47,404 nt of DNA from contig JAKSBN010000394.1 of assembly GCA_022361175.1 (NCBI GenBank), forward strand, positions 1 to 47,404. Direction: 5' to 3'. A model generated the notes under the pieces. It saw nothing but the letters and a program-made list of their open reading frames with translations, was not told the origin of the DNA and searched no databases. The DNA is from Pseudomonadota bacterium. GTDB lineage: Bacteria > Myxococcota_A > UBA9160 > UBA4427. Shown here one piece after another: positions 1 to 8,560 of the stretch (positions are counted from its first letter, which is position 1; the number at the start of each line of letters is the position of its first letter). The translations under genes and the position numbers were made by a program.

Positions 1-289
1 CCCCGATCGGCTGACCGGCCAGCATGTGGGCCCCGTCGAGCTCGCCGCCGATGACCCGGTCCAACAGGATCTTCCAGTTCGCCTGCGCTTCCAGCGTGAC
101 GAAGAGCCCCTCCTCCTCGAAGTACCCGAGCTCCTTCGCCATCACCAGCGACGCGCAGTCCGTCAGCTTGATGAAGCCGAACTTGAGCTCGTCCTTCTCG
201 AGCACGAGCGGTTCCGCACCCGCCGCCGTCGCGGCGGCGACGAACCCCAGAGCCAGCGCCGCTCGCAGCGTCTTCCCCGACCTCTTCAT
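1..289 (-). CDS. NrtA/CmpA-like ABC transporter substrate-binding protein (5' part only)
   Basis: Only the first 96 codons lie in the window; the gene runs off the left edge. The ATG at 287-289 is preceded by an AGGAGAG ribosome site. The product starts with a basic n-region and an Ala-rich hydrophobic stretch that reads as a secretion signal (about residues 1-24). It continues with [20 protein letters not shown] and then a [17 protein letters not shown] segment and an [14 protein letters not shown] segment, which is characteristic of the nitrate/bicarbonate-type (NrtA, CmpA) periplasmic binding proteins. The expected role is capture of a small anion such as nitrate for an ABC importer, but the ligand cannot be read from this fragment. 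The rest of the transporter would lie to the left. Confidence 0.8.
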   Translation of the reverse strand, partial: MKRSGKTLRAALALGFVAAATAAGAEPLVLEKDELKFGFIKLTDCASLVMAKELGYFEEEGLFVTLEAQANWKILLDRVIGGELDGAHMLAGQPIG

Positions 290-826
290 CGTCGACTCTC
301 TCCTGCTGGCGCGCAGTGGATGTGTTCGCCGGGGCCCGGCGGCCTCTTCGCTTCGCCGCGCGCATGCGGCGCTCGTCTCGAAGCCGGCTTCCGATTCCCC
401 CCGAATCGCCCGGAGCTCTATCCAAGACCCGTGCCAGGGCCGCACGCGAGTACGCGCGCTCTCCTGTGCGCTCGAGTCGCGGGGAAAGCCGCTGCTGCTC
501 GGCCCTTGGGCGCCCGTGCCCAAGTTCTCCGCATCGGACACCGGCAACTTGTGCGGGAATCGACTCGCTTGGGTCGGCTCCCACGGAAGCGCCCGCGCTC
601 AGTCGCCGGCGCGGTCGAAGCTGCGCCGCAAAGCCGCGACCACGCAGAAGACGGCACGGCCACGCCGCACTCGCGAGCGGTCCAACCAGATCGCCGCTTG
701 GGTCCACAAGGAGGGTGGGCCACGGCTTCGCCGCCGTCGCGACGCGTCCCCCGGCCGCGCGAGCCCGAAGTCGTCGTCCCGAAGAGGCGTATCCGCCGCC
801 CCGATCGAACGCGTTATCCTGTCCGC
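290..826. other. Intergenic region, 537 bp, divergent promoter region
   Basis: This stretch lies between the leftward NrtA-like gene and the rightward dioxygenase gene, so it should carry both promoters. Open frames here are Arg/Ala/Pro-rich artefacts of high GC. I see no tRNA, no convincing -10/-35 pair and no recognisable operator. Confidence 0.5.
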
Positions 827-1642
827 GTGGAGATCCAGAAAGCGGACATCCCCAGCTTCGAGCTCGGCCGCGGCGAGATCGAACGCTGGCGGATCGCGCT
901 CGACGAAGTGGGCGCGGTTCGCTTTCCCGGCGTGGCCACGCCCGGCGAGGTCAAGGCCATCCAGACCGCCGTGGACGAGCTGTCCGAGACTTTCGTGTCG
1001 CGGGACATCCGCGTGGTGAACGGCATCCCGATCCGCTACGGCCGGCACCCGGACGGTTCGCGCTACGTCCAGCGCTTCGCCTTCAGCAGCTTGTACTCGG
1101 ACGTCCTGCGCGAGTTCCTGCACGATCCGCGCTTCGAACCGGTGCGGACCCTGTGCGGCGAGGGGTCCCGCATCGGCGACCGCGAGAAGGACGGCGTCGT
1201 CATCAACCACTATCGCAACGAGCCCGGCAGTCGCTATCGCCAGCTCGGCTGGCACACCGATGGGCTGCGCGACGTCTTCTACGGCCGACTGCCGGGGCCC
1301 ATGTACAACGTGGGCTACTACGTGGACGACTCGCCGGTGGAGAAAGGGGCGCTGCGCTTCCTGCCGGGATCACACCGCCAGGGGCTTTTCTCGATGGCGT
1401 TTCGCAAGCTCTACTTCCTCGACACGCGACCGGACCCGGACGAGGTGGTGGTGGAGGCCCAGGCCGGTGATCTGACGATCCACGACGGCCGGCTGTGGCA
1501 CCGGGTCGCGCTGGCACGGTGCACGGGGGCCGCCAGTCAGCGGCGCACCCTGTACGTGCCCTATCTGCAGGGGGCGTACGAGCCCAAGGACGAGAATTCG
1601 CCGACGCCCTTCTATCACCGACTCCAGTTCCTGGCCGGCTGA
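827..1642 (+). CDS. Phytanoyl-CoA dioxygenase (PhyH) family Fe(II)/2-oxoglutarate oxygenase
   Basis: A 271-residue protein from a GTG start; the open frame continues upstream, but the extra residues are low-complexity Arg-rich sequence with no family similarity. The double-stranded beta-helix oxygenase signature is present: the HxD metal motif in GWHTDG (His143, Asp145), the distal His225 in DGRLWHR, and an Arg pair near 239-240 placed to bind 2-oxoglutarate. PhyH-family proteins hydroxylate diverse lipids and small molecules, so the substrate is unknown. The gene stands alone, converging with the phosphodiesterase gene about 35 bp away. Confidence 0.85.
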   Translation: MEIQKADIPSFELGRGEIERWRIALDEVGAVRFPGVATPGEVKAIQTAVDELSETFVSRDIRVVNGIPIRYGRHPDGSRYVQRFAFSSLYSDVLREFLHDPRFEPVRTLCGEGSRIGDREKDGVVINHYRNEPGSRYRQLGWHTDGLRDVFYGRLPGPMYNVGYYVDDSPVEKGALRFLPGSHRQGLFSMAFRKLYFLDTRPDPDEVVVEAQAGDLTIHDGRLWHRVALARCTGAASQRRTLYVPYLQGAYEPKDENSPTPFYHRLQFLAG

Positions 1643-1654
1643 CCGCACGCCGAC

Positions 1655-1681
1655 CTAGGAGCCTGACCCAAGACTCCCTAG
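1655..1681. terminator. Imperfect hairpin between convergent genes
   Basis: CTAGGAG (1655-1661) pairs with CTCCCTAG (1674-1681) with one bulged C and a 12-nt loop. The TAG stop of the leftward gene (1678-1680) lies in the stem. There is no U-tract, so a terminator role is only suggested by its place between two converging genes. Confidence 0.3.
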
Positions 1682-2838
1682 CCCGTCAGGACGGCGTGCG
1701 CCTCCAGCTCGCGCAGGACGCGGCGGCTGCGGTCGAAGGCCAGCACCTCGCTGGGCGCGAGCACCTGGGAGAGCAGTGAGTATCCGACCCCGGGCGTGAG
1801 GGATGCCAAGGCCGCTCCCTGAAGCGTGCGGCGCAAAAAGCGGCGACGTGAGACGGGCGCCAGGCGGCTGCCGACCCCCGCCACCAGGGCCCCCGTCAGT
1901 CCCGCGCCCGCGACCAGCTCGTGGCCTCGAAGCCGGCGTTCGGCTTCCGCGTGTCCCTCCTCCAGGATCCCGGATGCCAGCACCACCGCACCCGCGTCGA
2001 CGGCGTCGGTACCGGGCGCCGAGCCGGCCTCCACGCCCAGCTCCGCCAGCACGCCGGCGTGGTCGGAGAAGGCCCGCACCCGGTGATCATCGCCAAAGGC
2101 GTCGTCGAAGACGCGACGGATGGAGCGGGACTGGATGACGCGGTCGGCTCCGTCCCGCACCAGCACCAGATCGACGCGGCGGTCCGGGTAGCGCCGCCCG
2201 CGGCGATAGCCGTTGGCGCTGCGAATCGTCGCCTGGCGTCGATCGAGCTCGGCAGCCACGTCGCGCAGGGAGGTCAGCCCGGCCAGGACGCGATACTCCG
2301 GATCGCCTTCCTCGCAGTTGAAGTCCCCGGTCACCACCAGCGGGCCTTGGATCGCCCGGCAGTGAAGCGCCAACTGCACGAGCTGCGCCGTCCGATGCGC
2401 GCGGTAGCCGTGGCTCACCTGCTTGGCGTAGCGGGCGTGCAGGTGCGTGTTGACCAGGGTCAGCCGCCCCTCGCCGGACTCGAGCTCCAGCGAGACGAAG
2501 CCCTTGCGCCCCAGGTACTCGCCTTGCGAGAGCTTCTCCGGCTGACCGCGCAACCAGTAGGGCTCGAAGTGGACGTTGGAGAGCGGATGCCGCGAGAGCA
2601 CCAGGAGTCCGCTGCCGCCCAGGGACGCGTCCCGATGCCACGCGTGAACGAGTCCCGCGCGGCGGCCGTAGCGTTCGAGGCGCTCGCGCGCGTCGGGCGT
2701 CCACACCTCCTGCAGCGCCAGCAAGTCGAGCTCGAGCTGGGGCAAGCGGGCGCCGAGCGCCTTCATGCGCTGCTTCACGTCCACAGCGAAGGGCTCCGGC
2801 AGCGCCCAGACGTTGAGGGTGGCCATTCGCAGTTGCAC
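1678..2838 (-). CDS. Neutral-sphingomyelinase-like endonuclease/exonuclease/phosphatase family protein
   Basis: A 386-residue protein. The GTG start at 2836-2838 has GGAGG five bases upstream; an ATG four codons later is the alternative. The EEP-fold metal and catalytic residues are all visible: Asn9 (LNVWALP), Glu44 (LALQEVW), His132 (VNTHLHA), Asp172/Asn174 (TGDFN), Asp223 (RVDLVLV) and the Asp259-His260 pair (SDH). Motif wording and spacing, including GSGLLVLSRHPL and a Tyr-x-Ala-His-Arg segment, resemble SMPD2-type neutral sphingomyelinases more than DNA-repair members. After residue 300 come two moderately hydrophobic segments (about 308-328 and 338-360), the position where SMPD2 has its membrane anchors. 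There is no N-terminal signal peptide. Likely role: a phosphodiesterase acting on a phospholipid or sphingolipid headgroup; this is inference. Confidence 0.75.
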   Translation of the reverse strand: MQLRMATLNVWALPEPFAVDVKQRMKALGARLPQLELDLLALQEVWTPDARERLERYGRRAGLVHAWHRDASLGGSGLLVLSRHPLSNVHFEPYWLRGQPEKLSQGEYLGRKGFVSLELESGEGRLTLVNTHLHARYAKQVSHGYRAHRTAQLVQLALHCRAIQGPLVVTGDFNCEEGDPEYRVLAGLTSLRDVAAELDRRQATIRSANGYRRGRRYPDRRVDLVLVRDGADRVIQSRSIRRVFDDAFGDDHRVRAFSDHAGVLAELGVEAGSAPGTDAVDAGAVVLASGILEEGHAEAERRLRGHELVAGAGLTGALVAGVGSRLAPVSRRRFLRRTLQGAALASLTPGVGYSLLSQVLAPSEVLAFDRSRRVLRELEAHAVLTG

Positions 2839-3278
2839 ACCAGCCTCCGGTCCCCCGCGAGGCGGCGTGCAGCAGTTCCGGGGCGAGCGGGCCGCCGGGT
2901 GGGGGGCACCTCCCTTCACTGCAAGACGCTTGCCCCCGCCGCTCGCGGAGCTCTGCCAGAACAGAAACCGCCGGCGAAGAGGCCGTTCAGCCCCACCCCT
3001 GCGTGCGAACTGCCCGCTGCGCCGGGTGGCCCCGGCGGTAGATCGGTTCCGAAAATGGGCGCTCGGAGACGCACTCTGCGGCGTGCTTCGCCAGGCTCGA
3101 AATGAGCGGGAGGAGCCACCTTTTCGCCTGCCGGGGGTACTCACTCACAGGGGCGCGGCGTGGGGAGGCGGAAAGCCCGCTTCCGTCTCTCCGCGGACCT
3201 CGATACAATCCCTCCGGGGCGGCCCGAGGGCCCGCCCGACGCAGCGGCTCTACCTCCGTCTGCGACAGGGTACACACC
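2839..3278. other. Intergenic region, 440 bp, divergent
   Basis: This separates the leftward sphingomyelinase-like gene from the rightward ZorA-like operon. No supported gene is present. A TACAAT box near the right end is the only promoter-like element I can point to and is listed separately. Confidence 0.5.
3181..3209 (+). promoter_or_regulatory. Possible promoter of the ZorA-like operon
   Basis: TACAAT at 3204-3209 matches the -10 consensus well and stands out in this GC-rich DNA. The hexamer 17 bases upstream, TTCCGT at 3181-3186, is a poor -35. It lies about 70 bp before the ATG of the ZorA-like gene. Confidence 0.25.
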
Positions 3279-5273
3279 ATGGCGTCTCTTCTTTCCCGAC
3301 TTCTCTGGGCTCAAGACCCGGCGGCCCAGATCGCGATCCTGCTGGTGGTGGGCGTGGGCCTGCTGGCCCTGGCTCTGGTCTACGTGCCACTGGCCTTTCA
3401 CTGGGGTCGCGTCTTCTCGCTGCGGCGGGAATTGGACGCCATCTTCGCCAGCGGACACGGACGCGGAGAGGCCTACCGGGACCAGGTGAGCGAGGCTTTC
3501 CAGGCTTCCGCCGCCCAGTCGCATTGGCGCGAGTTCCTGCGGCGCTGGCGCGACGCGCGCGCGGCCGGACAAGACGATCGCGCGCCGGTCCGCCTGGCCG
3601 ACATCTTCGAGGACCGGCCGCTCCTGGGCCCGGGGCTGCGGCGGTCGCTGCTGCCGAGTCTGCCCGGGCTGTTCCTGGCGCTGGGAGTCCTGGCCGCCAT
3701 GCTCGGCCTGGCGCAGGGCGCGCTCGATCCGCTGTCGCCGCTGTGGCGCGAGGAACTGGTGGAACCCGGCCTGCGCGCCGCGTTCGTCGGTGAACAGTTG
3801 GCCTTCGTACTCCGCCCGACGCTCTGGGCCCTCATGCTGTCGCTCGTGTCGCTGGTCGCCTGGCGCGGGCTCGAGGGAGGCTTCGAAGCCCACGAGCAGT
3901 CCCTGGACGCGCTGGCCCTCCGGGCCTACGGCGCCATCTCCCCCGGTGAGCTGGCCAGCCGCTCGGCGCGGGCCCAGCGCGAGGCGTTCGACCAGCTGCA
4001 CAACGAGCTGACGCGTTTCCGGGGCGACCTGACGCAGCTCTTGGACAAGCGTCTGAAGGACATCGAGCGCTCCACGACCCAGGCCGCCACGCTCGTCTCG
4101 GAAGAGCAGCGCGGCTCGCTCCGCGCCGTGACGGACGAACTCACCGCGAGCGTGCGGCGCGGCGTGAAGCAGCAGCTCGGTACCCTTCAGGAAGCCATCG
4201 AGCGGACGACCGGCCATCAGGACGAGGTCGCGGGCGGTCTGGCCGAGGCCTTCTCGCGCATGACCCAGGGCTCCGAGACCAACGCGCGCACCTCTCGAGC
4301 GCTCGAGCTGGCGGCGTCCGCCGTCGGTGGGGCGGCCGGCACCTTCACCGAGGCCACGGGAGAACTGCGCTCGCTGCTCGGCGAATTCCGCAGCGCCAGT
4401 GAAGCGCTGGAACGAACCACCGCGGGACTCGAGCGCACCCAGGATTCGGCCGCGATGTCGCTGGATGCCGTGCGCGTCTCGCTGGAAGAGTCCTCCGAAG
4501 CCGGTCGCCAACAGCGGGTCTTCGCGGAGTCGAGCCTGGCCGAGATCCGGGCCGCGCTCGAGCAGCTGCACACCGGGCTGGGAGACAAGCTGCAGCAGGC
4601 GCTGCGCGGGGTCGACACCGCGCTCGACGCCTCGTTGCAGCGCCTCGACGCGACGCTCTCCGCCAGCAACGAGACTTTCGAGCGCATGACCGAGCCGGTG
4701 CGGGCCGCCGAGGCGACGAGCCAGACCATGCAGACCGCTCTCCTGGAGGTGCGCGGCGAGATCGAATCGCTGGCACGGGAGCTCTCCTCGGCCGTTCGCC
4801 CCGTGCCCGAGACGCTCGGGCAGTTGGAGGAGCGAACCGGGCAGATCGCGAACGCACTGGCCGATTTCGGCCGCCAGGCGGAGTCGGTCCAGAAAACGAT
4901 GGACTCGCTGCGCTCCGGTTTGGGGGAAGAGGGCCGCCTGGTGCGCAACGCCGGCGAGCAGCTGGGCCGTCGGCTCGAGACCGCCGCGGCCGCAGTGACG
5001 GCGCTCGAACGCGCGACCGGACAGCTCCCCCGCGTCGATGCCCCGGAGAGCGATGCCCCGGAGAGCGAGGCCCCGGTCGACGAGGAGCCGGAAGCGCGTC
5101 ACAAGGAGCGACGCGATCGCGGCTACAAGCCGCGCCGCGACCGCGAGCTCGACGACGACGGCAGCGGCGTGGCGTCCCTGCTCGGCCGCAGCCACAACGT
5201 GACGACGGCGATGGCATCGGAGCAGCCCGACGCGGAGCGCCCGAAGCCCCGCCGCGGCGGCAAGAAGGACTAG
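3279..5273 (+). CDS. ZorA-like MotA/TolQ/ExbB family membrane protein with long helical tail
   Basis: A 664-residue protein from ATG 3279. Membrane segments are at about 17-40, 127-146 and 178-198; the PGLFLALGVLAAMLGL stretch matches the glycine-rich channel helix of MotA/TolQ/ExbB proteins. From about 225 to 590 it is almost entirely helical and rich in Glu, Arg, Gln, Ala and Thr, predicted coiled coil. A tandem DAPES repeat and a highly charged, Arg/Lys-rich tail follow. This plan of a short membrane part plus a very long cytoplasmic tail is that of ZorA from Zorya anti-phage systems rather than flagellar MotA or TolQ. It is followed three bases later by a ZorB-like gene. No ZorC, ZorD or ZorE homologue is adjacent, so a defence role is not established. 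Confidence 0.7.
   Translation: MASLLSRLLWAQDPAAQIAILLVVGVGLLALALVYVPLAFHWGRVFSLRRELDAIFASGHGRGEAYRDQVSEAFQASAAQSHWREFLRRWRDARAAGQDDRAPVRLADIFEDRPLLGPGLRRSLLPSLPGLFLALGVLAAMLGLAQGALDPLSPLWREELVEPGLRAAFVGEQLAFVLRPTLWALMLSLVSLVAWRGLEGGFEAHEQSLDALALRAYGAISPGELASRSARAQREAFDQLHNELTRFRGDLTQLLDKRLKDIERSTTQAATLVSEEQRGSLRAVTDELTASVRRGVKQQLGTLQEAIERTTGHQDEVAGGLAEAFSRMTQGSETNARTSRALELAASAVGGAAGTFTEATGELRSLLGEFRSASEALERTTAGLERTQDSAAMSLDAVRVSLEESSEAGRQQRVFAESSLAEIRAALEQLHTGLGDKLQQALRGVDTALDASLQRLDATLSASNETFERMTEPVRAAEATSQTMQTALLEVRGEIESLARELSSAVRPVPETLGQLEERTGQIANALADFGRQAESVQKTMDSLRSGLGEEGRLVRNAGEQLGRRLETAAAAVTALERATGQLPRVDAPESDAPESEAPVDEEPEARHKERRDRGYKPRRDRELDDDGSGVASLLGRSHNVTTAMASEQPDAERPKPRRGGKKD
5037..5075 (+). 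repeat. 15-bp tandem repeat in the ZorA-like gene
   Basis: GATGCCCCGGAGAGC occurs twice in tandem (5037-5051, 5052-5066), followed by a partial third copy. It encodes a Pro/Glu/Ser-rich linker before the charged C-terminal tail and keeps the reading frame. Confidence 0.8.
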
Positions 5274-5276
5274 GCC

Positions 5277-6008
5277 GTGGGCGGCCGGCGGCGGCGAGCA
5301 CGAGAGACCGGTCTGGCGGGGCCCTATTGGGCCACTCTGGCCTACGCGCTCCTGGCGGGCCTGTGCGTCGTCACCGCGGCGCTGGCGCTGCCCCGTTCGC
5401 CGTCGCCCGAAGCGGCCGTGGCGGCGGAGCCGGAGGCGCCGCCGCGCGCGCGCGTCACCGAACAGTGGGACCGAGCGATCCGCGACCTGTGTCGCAGCCC
5501 CGTCCTGCGCCAAGAGGGCCTCGAGATCTCCTGCGAACGCGGCTTGATCTCGCTGCCGGAGTCGATCTTCTTCCGCGCGGACAGTTCGATCCTGAAAGAA
5601 GACGGCAAGCAGAGGCTGCGCCGCGCCATCCCCGCCCTGCTCGAGACCCTGCGCAAGCGCTTCGTCCTGTGGCCGCATCTCGACGCCATCGAGATCCGCG
5701 GACACGCCGACCCCCGCGCCGTTCGCGACCCCTACACGACCAATCTGGTGCGATCGCAGGAACGCGCCCTGGAGGTGCTGCTGTTCCTGACCTCCGACCC
5801 GGGACTGCCGGAGGAGGACCGCTACGACTTGCGGCGCCTGGCCGTGGCTTCGGGCGCCTCGTCTTCCCGACCGCCCGAGTCCTGCCCGGAAGCGCGTTCG
5901 GGGTGCTACCCCAAGTGGCGCCGAGTGGAGATCCGGCTGCTCCTGGACGAATCGGCCCTGCGCGACGAGGTCGAAGCACTGCTCCGCCACGGCAGCGAGC
6001 GGGGCTGA
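5277..6008 (+). CDS. ZorB-like OmpA/MotB-domain protein lacking the channel aspartate
   Basis: A 243-residue protein starting at GTG 5277, three bases after the ZorA-like stop, with AAGAAGGA upstream. It has a basic N-terminus, one transmembrane helix (about 16-38), a short linker and an OmpA/MotB-like peptidoglycan-binding domain (about 80-230) with the features FFRADSSIL, IEIRGHAD and RSQERALEVLLFL. In MotB/ZorB proteins the helix begins with a PFWxSxxDLM-type motif whose Asp binds the ion that drives the motor. Here the same stretch reads PYWATLAYALLAG, so Tyr23 aligns with that Asp and no acidic residue is present in the helix. This suggests a structural or non-ion-driven pair, unless the alignment is off. 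Co-transcription with the upstream gene is almost certain. Confidence 0.75.
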   Translation: MGGRRRRARETGLAGPYWATLAYALLAGLCVVTAALALPRSPSPEAAVAAEPEAPPRARVTEQWDRAIRDLCRSPVLRQEGLEISCERGLISLPESIFFRADSSILKEDGKQRLRRAIPALLETLRKRFVLWPHLDAIEIRGHADPRAVRDPYTTNLVRSQERALEVLLFLTSDPGLPEEDRYDLRRLAVASGASSSRPPESCPEARSGCYPKWRRVEIRLLLDESALRDEVEALLRHGSERG

Positions 6009-6070
6009 GCCCGTCTCCCGGTTGCCCGCGGGGCGAAAGCGCGGGGACATCGCCGGTCGAGCCGTCTAGA

Positions 6071-8350
6071 ATGGGACCCCCAATGCTGACCCGAATCCCC
6101 CACCGCGTGCGGCGGCTCGGCCCGCTGCTCCTGCTCGCAACCGTCTCGGCGTGTGCGTCGTCGCCCGAACTGGCCACCTGGCAAGAGCACTACGTGCAGG
6201 CCTCGGACCTCTGGCACGCCGGCGACGTCGAAGGCGCGCGCGCGCAGTACGCAACCGCGCTGGAAGCCCTCGGCGAGAAGCCCAACCGCGAACGGGAACG
6301 GGCGCTCAGTCTGACGGCCTTGGGCGGCCTGGAGCGCGAGCTGGGCGACACGAGTGCGGCGCGCCGGCACCTGGAAGAGGCCGTCGCGATCCTGGACGCG
6401 CGTGCCGGCTCGGCGGCTCTCAGCCCCACGCGGGCCGCCGCCCTGGCGAACCTGGGCGCCACCCTCGTGCAGGAGAACGAGCCGGAGGCGGCGCGTGCCG
6501 TGCTGGCGCGCTGTCTCGAGTTGGCGTCGCAGCGCGGCGACGTGCGAACGGCGGATCTCGCGCTCGCCCTGCGAGCCCACGCTTCGCTGGCCATGCTGGA
6601 CGGCCAGTGGGCGACCGCCATCGAAAGCCTGGAGCGCCTGCGCGCGCTCCAGGGGCCCGGGGGCTTCGGCGATCCGGCGGCCAGAGCCCGCACGCTCGGA
6701 CGCCTCGCCGTCGCCCACTACCGCGAGGGCCACGTCGAGCGCGCCGAGGCGCTCGCCCAGCAGGCTCTCGACTCGGACGCCTCGGACCCGGAGTTCGCGG
6801 CGGACTTGTGGGTGTTGCGAACGCGGATCGACTTGGAGCGCGTGGAGATCGGAGCGGCCAAGGCCGCGCTGACGCAGGCCATCTCGGCGGCGGAAAAGGC
6901 GACCGCGCTGCCGGCGCCGCTGGCGGATGAGCTGCTGACCCTGTCCACGCGCCTGTTCCTCGAGTGGGGAACCCCCGACGATTCGGCGCGGCTGCTGGAC
7001 CGCGCCGCCCTCCTGGCCTCGCGCGGCGGCAGCGAGGCCACCGCCGTCGTAGAGCAGCTCGGCGCCATCGGGCGCGAACGCGCCCAGGCCGGGGCCTTCG
7101 AGGAGGCCGAACGGCTGACCCAGCGGGCGCGCGATCTGCTGATCGCCAGCAACGGTCCCCCGGAGCTGCGCGCACAGGTCGACCTCTCGCTGGCCGAAAT
7201 TCTCCTGCGCCTGGACCGAAGCGACGAGGCCGAGGCCCTGGCAGCGGAGCTCTTGACCTCCGACGCTCCCGCCGCGGCCCACGCTCGGGCCGCCGCCCTG
7301 TTGGGCACCCTGGCCGAGGAGCGCGGCGACGTCACGCTGGCCGCCACCCACTACGAAGCGGCCCTGGACTCCTTCGGCGAATCCGCGCCGGGCGATCCCT
7401 GGCAGTTGGCCGTCGTCACGGTGCGGCGCGCGGCGCTGGCCGCCGGGGCCGGCGACGTCGTCACCGCCACCGGGCTGCGCGTCCGCTCTGCCGTACTGTT
7501 GGAGTCGTTGCCGGAGGAGGACCGGGGCCAGATCGACGAACTGCTGGCCCTGCTGGCCGAAGCCGCCGCGGAAGCACCCGAGACGGCCGCCGCACTCCAG
7601 CGCGAGCTCGTCTGGGAGGAACGAGTTCCCTCGCCCGAGGTGGCGCGCGCCCGGCTGCTGGGAGCGAGCGCCCGGCTCCACCGCGCCCGCGGCCGCGTGG
7701 GCGACGCGGAGCAGGCGGTGTCGGCGGCGCTGGAAGCTCTGGAGGAGGCACCGGACGGCGACGCCGCACGCGAGCGCGCGGAGATCCTGGTGGAGCGGGC
7801 GGCGACGGCCCTCGAGCGCGGCCAGTGGCGAGACGCCGGCCGAGCCGCCGCTGAAGCCCGCGGACTGCTCGGCGACGACTCCGATGCGGCGCTGCTGCTG
7901 GCGCGCGCCTCCCAGATCCAGGCCCGTGCGGCCCGGAGCGCCGGCCAGCCGAACGAAGCCATGAGCGCGTTCGGCACGGCCATCGAGCACGCCCGCGCCG
8001 TGCCCGACGACGCCGCCGTCGGCATCCTGGCCCGCAGCCTCGACGAGCTGGGCACTCTGCACTTGGGACGCAAGCGCTACGAGCTGGCACGACCGCTGTT
8101 CGAGGAGGCCGTACCGGCCTATCGACGCGCCGGGCTCGCCGAAGAGCTCACCTATCCCCGCCTGTTGCGCAACCTGGCCTTCACGTACGCGCAGGAGAGC
8201 CGATTTCGAGAAGCGGCCGAGGTCAACGACGAAGCCGTGAGCATCCTGACCCGAACCGGAGGCACCTCGGCCCTCGATCTCAAGCTCGCGCGCTACTTCA
8301 GCCGCCAGATGCGCGAGCAGGCCCAGGCCACGTCGGGCGCCGTCGAGTAG
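6071..8350 (+). CDS. Large TPR-repeat lipoprotein
   Basis: A 759-residue protein. The ATG at 6071 or the one at 6083 could start it; neither has a strong ribosome site. The N-terminus has Arg residues, a Leu-rich helix and a VSAC lipobox (Cys28 from 6071), so it should be lipidated and probably periplasmic. The rest is a continuous run of Ala/Glu/Leu-rich helical pairs with TPR spacing, for instance the repeated A-x-x-x-Y-x-x-A-L-x patterns near the N-terminus and the RYELARPLFEEAVPAYR repeat near the C-terminus. TPR arrays act as protein-binding scaffolds; no enzyme motif is visible. It sits 62 bp after the ZorB-like gene on the same strand, so the three may form one envelope-associated unit. 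Confidence 0.75.
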   Translation: MGPPMLTRIPHRVRRLGPLLLLATVSACASSPELATWQEHYVQASDLWHAGDVEGARAQYATALEALGEKPNRERERALSLTALGGLERELGDTSAARRHLEEAVAILDARAGSAALSPTRAAALANLGATLVQENEPEAARAVLARCLELASQRGDVRTADLALALRAHASLAMLDGQWATAIESLERLRALQGPGGFGDPAARARTLGRLAVAHYREGHVERAEALAQQALDSDASDPEFAADLWVLRTRIDLERVEIGAAKAALTQAISAAEKATALPAPLADELLTLSTRLFLEWGTPDDSARLLDRAALLASRGGSEATAVVEQLGAIGRERAQAGAFEEAERLTQRARDLLIASNGPPELRAQVDLSLAEILLRLDRSDEAEALAAELLTSDAPAAAHARAAALLGTLAEERGDVTLAATHYEAALDSFGESAPGDPWQLAVVTVRRAALAAGAGDVVTATGLRVRSAVLLESLPEEDRGQIDELLALLAEAAAEAPETAAALQRELVWEERVPSPEVARARLLGASARLHRARGRVGDAEQAVSAALEALEEAPDGDAARERAEILVERAATALERGQWRDAGRAAAEARGLLGDDSDAALLLARASQIQARAARSAGQPNEAMSAFGTAIEHARAVPDDAAVGILARSLDELGTLHLGRKRYELARPLFEEAVPAYRRAGLAEELTYPRLLRNLAFTYAQESRFREAAEVNDEAVSILTRTGGTSALDLKLARYFSRQMREQAQATSGAVE

Positions 8351-8560
8351 CCCCGAGCCGCCGGCCCCCGCGACGCTCGCGTTCAGCGTCGAACTCGGTC
8401 GGATTTTCGCACTTGCCGCGCACCCAGATGCTAGAAAAGGTGGTCGCCGCGGTCCGCCCGGTTCGTCCCCGCGCGCGACGAGCGAACCGCCTGGGAGAAT
8501 TCGAACGCGAACCGCTCTACCGGCCGGCCACCGGCGGTCCGCACGACTGGAGGGATCGGA

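Noticed and set aside
26..826. N-terminal extension of the PhyH protein by 267 codons
   Set aside because: The extension is Arg/Pro-rich, resembles no family and overlaps the oppositely oriented NrtA-like gene; GTG 827 gives a normal-length PhyH protein.
3279..6008. Flagellar MotAB or TolQR
   Set aside because: The A protein has a long helical tail and too few membrane helices for MotA; the B protein has an OmpA domain unlike TolR; no flagellar or tol genes are nearby.
3141..6050. A 969-codon open frame antisense to the ZorA/ZorB-like genes
   Set aside because: Low-complexity Arg/Gln/Gly-rich translation without any recognisable motif; the plus-strand genes explain the region.
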